Assembly: GCA_036558305.1 (NCBI GenBank) | Contig: DATBFX010000143.1 | Location: forward strand, 1 to 25,175 | DNA length: 25,175 bases | Direction of reading: 5' to 3' | Source of the DNA: DATBFX01 sp036558305 | GTDB taxonomy: Bacteria; Chloroflexota; Chloroflexia; Thermomicrobiales; UBA6265 | In this document: positions 1-6,754 of the stretch, piece after piece | How the letters are laid out: the number at the start of each line of letters is the position of its first letter | Position numbering within the stretch: the first letter of the stretch is position 1 | Translations under genes and position numbers: made by a program | The notes under the pieces: generated by a model | Database searches by the model: none | Seen by the model: only the letters and a program-made list of their open reading frames with translations | What the model was told of the DNA's origin: nothing

Positions 1-384
1 TTCGCCGGTGAAGCGTCGCCGGCTGCGCACCGTCAGGCGGTCACCCGCGTCCAGGGCGCGGTCCTGCTGGCGAAACTGGTGGCCGCCGGACCGGACGCGA
101 TTCCGCCGGCGCTCGATCTCGAAGCCTGGGCGCTGGGAGACATCGTGCTCGTCGCGGTGCCGGGCGAACTCTTCGCGTCGCTCGGCGCCCGGATCGCGAC
201 GGCGTCGCCGTCTCCGACGCGTGTCCTCGGGTACGCGAACGGGTACGCCGGCTACCTGGCCGACGAAGCCGCCTACGCGGCCGGAACCTACGAAGCGCTG
301 GCCAGCCCATTCGCACCCGGTACGGGGGAACGTGTCGCCGTGGCGGGGCGACTCCTCGCCAGCCGGGTGCGGAGCGGCGCATGA
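1..384 (+). CDS. Neutral/alkaline ceramidase-like protein, C-terminal part (5' end outside window)
   Basis: The open frame enters from the left edge and stops at TGA 382-384, giving the last 127 residues. The stretch ALGDIVLVAVPGELFASLG followed by GYANGYAGYLADEAAY and YEALASPFAPGTGE resembles the end of the N-terminal domain of the neutral/alkaline non-lysosomal ceramidase family, which normally reads like 'GYAN.Y.GY.PT..AY..GGYE...S.F.PG.GE'. In that family the domain hydrolyses N-acyl bonds of ceramide-like lipids, but many bacterial members carry only this domain and have no proven substrate. The catalytic part lies outside the window, so activity cannot be judged. The stop overlaps the nagA start as ATGA, which implies translational coupling and one operon. 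An internal ATG at 79 is in frame but cuts the conserved region, so it is not taken as a start. Confidence 0.6.
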   Translation, partial: FAGEASPAAHRQAVTRVQGAVLLAKLVAAGPDAIPPALDLEAWALGDIVLVAVPGELFASLGARIATASPSPTRVLGYANGYAGYLADEAAYAAGTYEALASPFAPGTGERVAVAGRLLASRVRSGA

Positions 385-1586
385 GTGATCGCCGCCACAC
401 CTACGCCGTTCGCGGCGAGCTCGCGATCGGCGGCGGATTGGTCCGAGGCGCCGTCGTCGTCGCGGGCGAGCGCATCGACGCGGTCGTCCGCGATCCGCGG
501 GACGACGACCTCCCCGAGACCGTGATCGACGCGGCGATCGTCGCGCCGGGCCTGATCGATCTCCAGGTCAACGGCGGGTTCGGCGTCGAAGTCGGAGCGG
601 AACCGGCGGCGATCCGGCACCTGGCGGCCCGCCTGCCGGCGACCGGCGTGACCGCGTTCCTGCCGACCGTCATCTCGTCGTCACCGGAGCATTACCGGCG
701 CGTTTTCGAGGCGTTCGCGGCGGCGCGCCCGGCACCGGGAGCGCGCCCGCTCGGTCTGCACCTCGAAGGTCCGTTCCTCGCACCGGCGCGCGCGGGAGCG
801 CATCGCCGCGACCTGATCGAGGCGGCGGACGACACCCTGTTCGCATCGCTCCTCGCCGGCGAAGGGCTCCGCCTGATGACGCTGGCGCCGGAACGACCGG
901 ACGCACTCGGGTGTATCCGCCGGCTGCGCGAACGGGGCGTGGTCGTCAGTCTCGGTCACACGGACGCCACCTACGAGGAATTCGTGGCCGGGGTCGATGC
1001 CGGCGCGACGATGGCGACGCACCTCTACAATGCGATGTCGCCGTTCGCCCACCGGGCGCCCGGTGCGATCGGCGCCGGTTTGGTCGAGGATCGGATCACC
1101 GTCGGCCTGATCGCCGACGGCGTCCACAGCCATCCGGCGAGTCTCCGCCTCGTGGTCAGGGCGAAGGGATGGCACCGGATCGCCCTCGTCAGCGACATGA
1201 TGCCGGCCGCGGGGCTGGCACCTGGACGGTACGAGTTCGGCGGGCAGCCGGTCATCGTCGACGCGGTCTCGGCCAAACGCGCGGACGGGACCCTGGCCGG
1301 GTCGATCGTCACCCTCGACCAGGCGGTGCGGAACGCCGTCCGCTGGACCGAGGCGACGCCGGCGGAGGCGATCGCGATGGCGTCCGAGGTCCCCGCGCGC
1401 CTCCTGGCGCTGGCGGACGCCGGCCGGATCGCGGTCGGGTATCTGGCCGACCTGGCCCTGTTCGACGGCGACCTGAACGTCGAGGCGACGATCGTCGGCG
1501 GCGAGTTCGTCGTCGATCGCGCGCGGCGCGGCGATGGTGCCGGACGTGGCAAAGATCGTGCATCGGAAACCGATCAGGGACGGTGA
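381..1586 (+). CDS. nagA: N-acetylglucosamine-6-phosphate deacetylase
   Basis: A 401-residue amidohydrolase that removes acetate from GlcNAc-6-phosphate in the cytoplasm, feeding amino-sugar recycling or peptidoglycan precursor supply. The family landmarks are present in order: GLIDLQVNGGFG near residue 50, HLEGPFL with metal ligand E129, SLGHTDATYEEF with H193, ATHLYNAMSPF with H214, LIADGVHSHP, and LVSDMMPAAG with the catalytic D272. Their spacing matches the E. coli enzyme (E131, H195, H216, D273) almost exactly, so the enzyme should be active. A terminal DGTLAGS motif and the closing GYLADLALFD strand of the small beta domain are also seen. Length is normal for the family. The ATG at 381 overlaps the upstream stop by four bases. 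No nagB or sugar transporter is visible nearby. Confidence 0.93.
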   Translation: MSDRRHTYAVRGELAIGGGLVRGAVVVAGERIDAVVRDPRDDDLPETVIDAAIVAPGLIDLQVNGGFGVEVGAEPAAIRHLAARLPATGVTAFLPTVISSSPEHYRRVFEAFAAARPAPGARPLGLHLEGPFLAPARAGAHRRDLIEAADDTLFASLLAGEGLRLMTLAPERPDALGCIRRLRERGVVVSLGHTDATYEEFVAGVDAGATMATHLYNAMSPFAHRAPGAIGAGLVEDRITVGLIADGVHSHPASLRLVVRAKGWHRIALVSDMMPAAGLAPGRYEFGGQPVIVDAVSAKRADGTLAGSIVTLDQAVRNAVRWTEATPAEAIAMASEVPARLLALADAGRIAVGYLADLALFDGDLNVEATIVGGEFVVDRARRGDGAGRGKDRASETDQGR

Positions 1587-1604
1587 ACCCGCGGGAGTCA
1601 GCAC

Positions 1605-3164
1605 GTGACGATGACGACGGACGGCGTCGCCCCGGCGGTTGCGCGCTCGGCCGCGCTCGATCCGCACGATGTCGGGATCGGTATCCTCTTCTGGTCCATC
1701 CGCGACGCGGTGATCGTCGTCGAGGCGGCGACGGGGCGGATCGTCCTCTGGAGTTCTGGGGCCGAGCGCCTTTTCGGGTACGCGGCGGCCGAGGCGATCG
1801 GTCGGCCGCTCGACATCGCGATTCCCCGTGCCTTGACTTCGAGCGATCCGGCCGCGATCGCGAGTTCGGCCACGAGCGGGCAAGGCCCGCTCGACGGGTC
1901 GGGCGGGTCGACCGAATTGCCGGCGTTTCGGAAAGACGGTGCGCCGCTCGCCGTCGAGGTGGCGCTGAGTCCGATCGCCACGGCGCGGGTGCCGGGGACC
2001 TTCCTCCTCGCGATCGTCCGCGACGCCACGGAGCGCAAGCGGTCGGAGACCGAGCGCCTGGAGTCCGCACGGAGCGATGCGGCACGGGCGGCGGACAAGC
2101 GCTTCCGCGCGCTGTTCAACGGCGTCGCCGACGCGATCCTGGTCGCCGATGCCGACCGCCGCTACCTCGACGCCAACCCGGCCGCGTTGCGCTTGCTCGG
2201 CTACAGCCGCGCTGAGTTGCTTCGGTTGCGGGTGGACGACGTCGTCGCGGCGGAGCCGGTCTGGGCGGCGACCGAGTTCGCCCGGATGATCGACGAGGGC
2301 GAGTGGCGGGGCGAACTCAACGTCCGCCATCGCGACGGCACCCTGATCCCCGTCGAGGCGCGGGCGACCGTCGTTGCGCTCCCCACCGGACCGGTCTACC
2401 TCTCCACTTTGCGCGACATTTCGGAGCGTCACGAACTCGATCGCCTCCAGGGCGAATTCTTGGCCGCCGTCTCGCACGACCTGAAAAATCCGCTGGCGAC
2501 GATCCGGGCCCAGGCCCAACTGCTCCGGCGGCGCGCGGGTCGCAACGCGCTCCCCGAACCCGCGCACCTGATCGACGACCTCGACGTCATCCTGACGAGC
2601 GCGACGCGGCTGGCCGTGCAACTCGACGAGTTGCAGGACGTGGCGCGGTTGCGCGCGGGTCATCCCCTCGAACTCGCCTACGAACCGACCGATCTCCTCG
2701 TGCTGACGGAGGAGGCGGCCACCGCGGCGCAGGCGACGACCGGCCACCATCGGATCCGATTTGCGGTGCCGGAAACCGCACTCGTCGGGCACTGGGATGC
2801 GCTACGGTTGCGCCGGGTCCTGGACAATCTGCTCGGGAACGCGATCAAATACGGTCCCGGTGGAGGGAGGATTGATCTCGCCGTGCGGCGAGAAGAGCGG
2901 GGGAACGGGGCGTGGGCGGTCCTGACCGTCCGTGACGAGGGCGTCGGTATCCCGGCCGCCGATCTGCCCCACGTCTTCGAGCGCTTCCGGCGCGGGTCGA
3001 ACGTCGCCCGCCAATTCGCCGGCACCGGTATCGGTCTCTCCGGCGCGCGGCGAATCGTCGAGCAACACGGCGGCACGATCGACGTCGCGAGCGAAGAGGG
3101 GAAAGGCAGTACCTTCACGATCGCCCTGCCGCTGACGCCGCCGGAGCTGCCCGCGCCGGCTTGA
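1605..3164 (+). CDS. Soluble PAS-PAS sensor histidine kinase
   Basis: A 519-residue sensor kinase. Two PAS domains occupy about residues 20-145 and 164-280; each ends in a typical PAC signature (IVRDATERKRSE and LRDISERHE). They are followed by a HisKA dimerisation helix with SHDLKNPL, whose phospho-acceptor is H291, and a HATPase domain with N box NLLGNAIKYGP (about 407), G1 DEGVGIP (about 444) and G2 GTGIGLSGARRI (about 473). No membrane segment is seen, so it probably senses a cytoplasmic signal, possibly redox or a ligand in the PAS pockets; the ligand is unknown. No response regulator lies beside it, so it is an orphan here. GTG 1605 is preferred over ATG 1611 because GGGAG at 1593-1597 sits seven bases upstream of it. 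It starts 18 bases after nagA. Confidence 0.92.
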   Translation: MTMTTDGVAPAVARSAALDPHDVGIGILFWSIRDAVIVVEAATGRIVLWSSGAERLFGYAAAEAIGRPLDIAIPRALTSSDPAAIASSATSGQGPLDGSGGSTELPAFRKDGAPLAVEVALSPIATARVPGTFLLAIVRDATERKRSETERLESARSDAARAADKRFRALFNGVADAILVADADRRYLDANPAALRLLGYSRAELLRLRVDDVVAAEPVWAATEFARMIDEGEWRGELNVRHRDGTLIPVEARATVVALPTGPVYLSTLRDISERHELDRLQGEFLAAVSHDLKNPLATIRAQAQLLRRRAGRNALPEPAHLIDDLDVILTSATRLAVQLDELQDVARLRAGHPLELAYEPTDLLVLTEEAATAAQATTGHHRIRFAVPETALVGHWDALRLRRVLDNLLGNAIKYGPGGGRIDLAVRREERGNGAWAVLTVRDEGVGIPAADLPHVFERFRRGSNVARQFAGTGIGLSGARRIVEQHGGTIDVASEEGKGSTFTIALPLTPPELPAPA

Positions 3165-3200
3165 CCGTCGGTGGTGCGTTCGGGTCAAAAGGAGTCGCCC

Positions 3201-4028
3201 GTGTGGACCCTCAGCGGTTTCGCCGACGAGATCGATTCCGACCTCGACGTCCAACTCGACACGCTGGCCGACCTCTCGATCAGGCACGTCGAGTTGCGCG
3301 GCGTGTGGGGGAAAAACGTCCTCGCACTGACCGACGAGGAGATCGGTCGCGTCAAAGCCGCGCTGAACGAACGGGGGATGGCGGTCTCCGCGATCGGTTC
3401 GCCGATCGGCAAGATCGGCATCGCCGACGAGTTCGCGCCGCACCTGGAGCAGTTCCGGCGAGCCCTGGACGTCGCCGAGATGCTCGCCGCGCCGTACGTC
3501 CGCATCTTCTCGTTTTTCCTTCCCGCCGGCGACGCTCCCGCCCGGCACCGGACGGAGGTGCTGAACCGCCTGGACCAGTTGGTCCGGTTGGCCGAGGAAC
3601 GCGGGGCGACGCTGGCCCACGAAAACGAGCGGCACATCTACGGCGAAACGCCCGACCGCTGCCACGACCTCCTGGCGGCGATCGACTCGCCGCACTTCCG
3701 CGCGGTTTGGGACCCGGCCAATTTCGCCCTGGCCGGCGTCCGCCCGCACGACGACGGCTACGCCCTGATCCGCCCCTACCTCGCCTACGTTCACATCAAA
3801 GACGCGATTGCGAGTACCGGTACCGTCGTCCCCGCCGGCGAGGGCGACGGCCAGGTGCGCGAGATGTTGACCGCTTTACGCGCCGACGGATTCGACGGAG
3901 TCTTCTCGTTGGAACCGCACCTGGCGATCGCCGGCGGCTTCGGCGGCTTCAGCGGTCCCGCCGAATTCCGCCGCGCCGCCACCGCCTTCGCCGGCCTCCT
4001 CCGCGAACAGGGCATTCCCTGGGAATAG
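3201..4028 (+). CDS. Sugar-phosphate isomerase/epimerase family TIM-barrel protein
   Basis: A 275-residue protein of the xylose-isomerase-like TIM-barrel family, which interconverts or epimerises sugars, inositols or ketoses using a divalent metal. The likely metal quartet is visible: E141 in AHENERHIYG, D171 in VWDPANFAL, H198 in YVHIKDA and E238 in FSLEPHL. The N-terminus LSGFADEID and the helix LDTLADLSIRHVELRG are typical. The exact substrate cannot be read from sequence. GTG at 3201 is chosen because AAAGGAG at 3188-3194 lies six bases upstream; a longer in-frame GTG at 3171 has no comparable site. It follows the kinase gene by 36 bases and is probably cotranscribed with it. The 117 bases after its stop hold no gene. 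Confidence 0.85.
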   Translation: MWTLSGFADEIDSDLDVQLDTLADLSIRHVELRGVWGKNVLALTDEEIGRVKAALNERGMAVSAIGSPIGKIGIADEFAPHLEQFRRALDVAEMLAAPYVRIFSFFLPAGDAPARHRTEVLNRLDQLVRLAEERGATLAHENERHIYGETPDRCHDLLAAIDSPHFRAVWDPANFALAGVRPHDDGYALIRPYLAYVHIKDAIASTGTVVPAGEGDGQVREMLTALRADGFDGVFSLEPHLAIAGGFGGFSGPAEFRRAATAFAGLLREQGIPWE

Positions 4029-4145
4029 TCGACGCCCGCCGCCCATTGCCGTCGGTCGTAGGAGCAGGCCGCCGCCGCGGCGGAGAGCGTCGCGAAGGGC
4101 GGTCCGGAGTCGCCGCACGGTTCGTCCGTTTGCCTGGAACTCCGG

Positions 4146-5180
4146 TCAGCCGGTCAAGCCGCAACGCTGAAGCACAGACAATACCAGAGCGTTGGCGGCG
4201 TCGAAGAGGACCCGCGCGGCGTCGAGGTCGGCCACGGCTTTGGCGAGGGTGTCCTGGTCGCCCGTCTCCAACCCGGTTGCCGCCGCCGCGATCGCCCCGG
4301 CGAACCCGTCGAAGGCGGCGACGAGTTGCGCGTTGGCCTGGCGGGCCGCACGCGGCACCGCCGCCGCCGACTGCGCGGTCGAGAGAGCCGTGAAGCGCGT
4401 CGCGAGGTCCCGCAGTTGGGCGACGGCGTTCGGGTCGTGTTCGTCGATCGTCGCGACGTCGGCGAGGGTGGCCAGGGCGGATTCCATCCGGCCGCCGGTC
4501 GCCTCCCCCCAGGTCTGCACGTCGTCGCAGGAGTTGGCACCCGCCGCGGGGTCGTCGTCGTCGCCGAGGACCAGCGTCACGTAGGAGACGGTGACCGGGG
4601 TCGGCATCAGAAAGGCGATCTGGCACGCCCCTTGCCCCGGCTCGTTCGGGAAGGCGGCGGCCAGGGCGTCGCTGGCGCACGAACGCTCGATCCCCTGCCG
4701 CGCCGCGTCGACCGGAGCGGGGGTGGCGGTGGCCGGACCTTCGAGGATGACGTCGGTCGGGAGGAAGCGCGCCGCGACCTGGAACGCCTGGTCGATCGTC
4801 CAGTCGTGGTTGTCGGGGGTCGTCGCGGGCGTCCCTTCCGGGCGGGGCGAGCGGAGGGTGACCACGGTCGCCCGTTCGTCCGGTGCCACTTTCCCCTTTT
4901 CCTGCTGCTGGAATTGGGCCAGCACCAGACCGAACCCCGGGACATCGTAGATCGCGCCGTTGACCGTATTTTCGACCACGGGCGGCCCGAATGCCGCCGC
5001 GAAACTGGCGCGGGTGCCCCCGAGTCGCCCCGCCGTCGCCGCGTCGGCCGCCGAGGCGACCGCGGTACGAGGGAGCGGCCCGGCGAGGGCGACCGCGACG
5101 CCGATCGCCAGCACCATCCGCACGAATCGGGACCAGGGTCCTACGTTCTGAGGCCGATACGACCGGTGGTGCGTCGCCAT
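4146..5180 (-). CDS. Secreted or membrane-anchored protein of unknown function
   Basis: A 344-residue protein I do not recognise. Residues about 20-45 form a hydrophobic stretch (VLAIGVAVALAGPLP) after basic residues, ending in AVASA, which looks like a signal peptide, so the protein is probably exported. The next part, GGTRASFAAAFGPP followed by a VNGAIYDVPGFGLVLAQF strand, recalls small beta-sheet domains in which a conserved 'FG.P' precedes a Tyr, but I cannot name the family. The C-terminal half is Ala-rich and predicted helical, with cysteines near ERSCAS, GACQIA, NSCDD and QRCGLTG that could pair outside the cell. It is divergent from the LCP gene across about 194 bases, and may share its envelope role. 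An internal ATG at residue 22 is an alternative start but would shorten the signal peptide. Confidence 0.65.
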   Translation of the reverse strand: MATHHRSYRPQNVGPWSRFVRMVLAIGVAVALAGPLPRTAVASAADAATAGRLGGTRASFAAAFGPPVVENTVNGAIYDVPGFGLVLAQFQQQEKGKVAPDERATVVTLRSPRPEGTPATTPDNHDWTIDQAFQVAARFLPTDVILEGPATATPAPVDAARQGIERSCASDALAAAFPNEPGQGACQIAFLMPTPVTVSYVTLVLGDDDDPAAGANSCDDVQTWGEATGGRMESALATLADVATIDEHDPNAVAQLRDLATRFTALSTAQSAAAVPRAARQANAQLVAAFDGFAGAIAAAATGLETGDQDTLAKAVADLDAARVLFDAANALVLSVLQRCGLTG

Positions 5181-5374
5181 AATCGGTTTTCCAAACGCGG
5201 TATGACGTTCGGCGGATGGTTCGCCGTCGAATGCCTGGGTAACCTGCGATCACGAGTCGTTGTGCCCGGCGATTTCGGCGGAGCGTGGAGACTCTAGCAT
5301 CCCGCGGGGAGGATGACCTGCGCGGTCCCAACCCCGTTCTGCCTTACCCGAGCCGATGCCCAGGAGGACAGCGC

Positions 5375-6700
5375 ATGACGACCGGAATCGACGTCCCAAG
5401 CGGCGACGCCCTCGCGGGCCGGGGTCCGGCAAACGACGGCTCGGCGGCAAGCGACGTCTCGCGGCGGTTGAGCGGTTCTGCCTGGCAACCGGCGATGGCG
5501 ATCCCCGGCGGTGAGTTCGCGGGGACGGCGGTGCTGCCGGCGCCCGTCCGGCGTCCGCGGCGGCACCGGCGGCGGCACTGGTACCGGCGGAAACTGGTCG
5601 TTATTCCGAGCCTCGTCGCCGTGCTTGTCGCCGGCCTGGCGGCCGGCGTCCTCCTCCGCGCCGGTTCGACGATCGCCGAATTGCAGTCGGTCAGCTCGCC
5701 GCCGCCGTCGGTCGCCCTCCAGGACGCCGCCGGCGCGCCGGCGGTCTCGGTCGACACCGCGCCGGCCCAGGCGGCCGTCCAGGCCGACCGGGCCGCCCGC
5801 GGCGAGCAACAGAGCGGCGATACCAGTCTCTTCGGCGACTTCAAGCAGAAGGCCGGCGACGTCGGCGACGCGGCCGGCGGCGCCGCCGCCGCCGCGGGGC
5901 TGACCAACCCCGCGACCGGCACGATGAACATCCTGGTGATGGGCGTCGATGCGCGGCCGGGGGCGCCGATCGACATCGCCGTCAAAGCCGACGCCATCGT
6001 CGTCCTCCACCTCAATCCCGAAGCGAAGTCGTGCCGCATCCTCTCCATCCCGCGCGACACCCGTACCGAACTCCCCGGCTACGGGCAATCGAAGATCAAC
6101 CACGCCCTCCTCGTCGGCGGCATCCCCTATCAGCGGTTGGTGGTGGAGAAACTGTTGGGGATCACGATGGACCACTACGCGCTGATCGACTTCGCCGGTT
6201 TTCAGGAGTTGGTCGACGCGGTCGGCGGGGTCAAAATGACGATCCCAGAGGCCATCGACCAACAACAACTGGCCACCCAAGGCGCGAAGTCGGGGGGGCC
6301 GGTCGTCTTCAAGGCGGGAACGCAGACGCTCGACGGTGCACAGGCGCTCGCCTACGCCCGCTACCGGGGCGGACCGGAGGGCGACATCGGTCGCGTCAAG
6401 CGGCAATGGGCGGTCATGCGCGGGTTGGCCGCGGCGGGCAACGGGCGCGACCCGGTGAAAGACGTGAACCAGTTGCTGCCGGCCGTCGAGGACCACGTCC
6501 GCACCGATCTCAACGCCACCCAACTCGCCGCGATCGCCAAGACCTTCGGCGGTTCCTGCACCGAGCAGACGATGGGAACGGACGTCCTCGAAGGCAGCCG
6601 CATCCAACTCGACGACCCGTTGCTCAAGCAGACGGTCTACTACAACGTCGTCGACGAACCGGTGATCCGCCAGCGCGTCGCCGAGTTGCTGGGGTCCTGA
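5375..6700 (+). CDS. LytR-CpsA-Psr (LCP) family glycan transferase
   Basis: A 441-residue membrane protein. LCP enzymes move polyprenyl-pyrophosphate-linked glycans onto peptidoglycan or other wall acceptors outside the membrane. A basic cytoplasmic N-terminus leads into one membrane helix at about residues 73-97 (VVIPSLVAVLVAGLAAGVLL), then a low-complexity spacer, then the LCP domain from MNILVMGVDARPG. The pyrophosphate-binding signature SIPRDTRTELPGYG is intact with R227 and D228, followed by KINHALLVGG, DHYALIDFAGF, VDAVGGV and the ALAYARYR...DIGRVKRQ region near residues 325-345. ATG 5375 is chosen because AGGAGG at 5362-5367 is seven bases upstream; a longer in-frame start at 5285 lacks this. 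The gene is convergent with the repeat-linked GT2 gene and lies some 4 kb before the polysaccharide locus, which suggests it attaches that polymer to the wall. Confidence 0.93.
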   Translation: MTTGIDVPSGDALAGRGPANDGSAASDVSRRLSGSAWQPAMAIPGGEFAGTAVLPAPVRRPRRHRRRHWYRRKLVVIPSLVAVLVAGLAAGVLLRAGSTIAELQSVSSPPPSVALQDAAGAPAVSVDTAPAQAAVQADRAARGEQQSGDTSLFGDFKQKAGDVGDAAGGAAAAAGLTNPATGTMNILVMGVDARPGAPIDIAVKADAIVVLHLNPEAKSCRILSIPRDTRTELPGYGQSKINHALLVGGIPYQRLVVEKLLGITMDHYALIDFAGFQELVDAVGGVKMTIPEAIDQQQLATQGAKSGGPVVFKAGTQTLDGAQALAYARYRGGPEGDIGRVKRQWAVMRGLAAAGNGRDPVKDVNQLLPAVEDHVRTDLNATQLAAIAKTFGGSCTEQTMGTDVLEGSRIQLDDPLLKQTVYYNVVDEPVIRQRVAELLGS

Positions 6701-6721
6701 CCGTTTCCCAAATGGTGGTTC

Positions 6722-6754
6722 GTCGGGGCACGGCACGGCACGCCGTGCCCCTAC
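6722..6754. terminator. 13-base-arm palindrome between convergent genes, probable bidirectional terminator or REP-like repeat
   Basis: GGGGCACGGC at 6725-6734 pairs perfectly with GCCGTGCCCC at 6742-6751 around a seven-base loop; the arms extend to 13 bases with one mismatch. It fills the 50-base gap between the ends of the LCP and GT2 genes, where a two-way transcription stop would be expected. There is no T-run on either side. The right arm contains the stop codon of the minus-strand GT2 gene. GC-rich palindromes of this general look occur as interspersed repeats in some high-GC genomes, so it may be a mobile-style repeat as well. Confidence 0.55.

Noticed and set aside
681..2792. 703-residue minus-strand open frame across nagA and the histidine kinase
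   Set aside because: It lies fully antisense to two clear protein families and has the Arg/Asp/Gly-rich make-up expected from reading GC-rich genes backwards.
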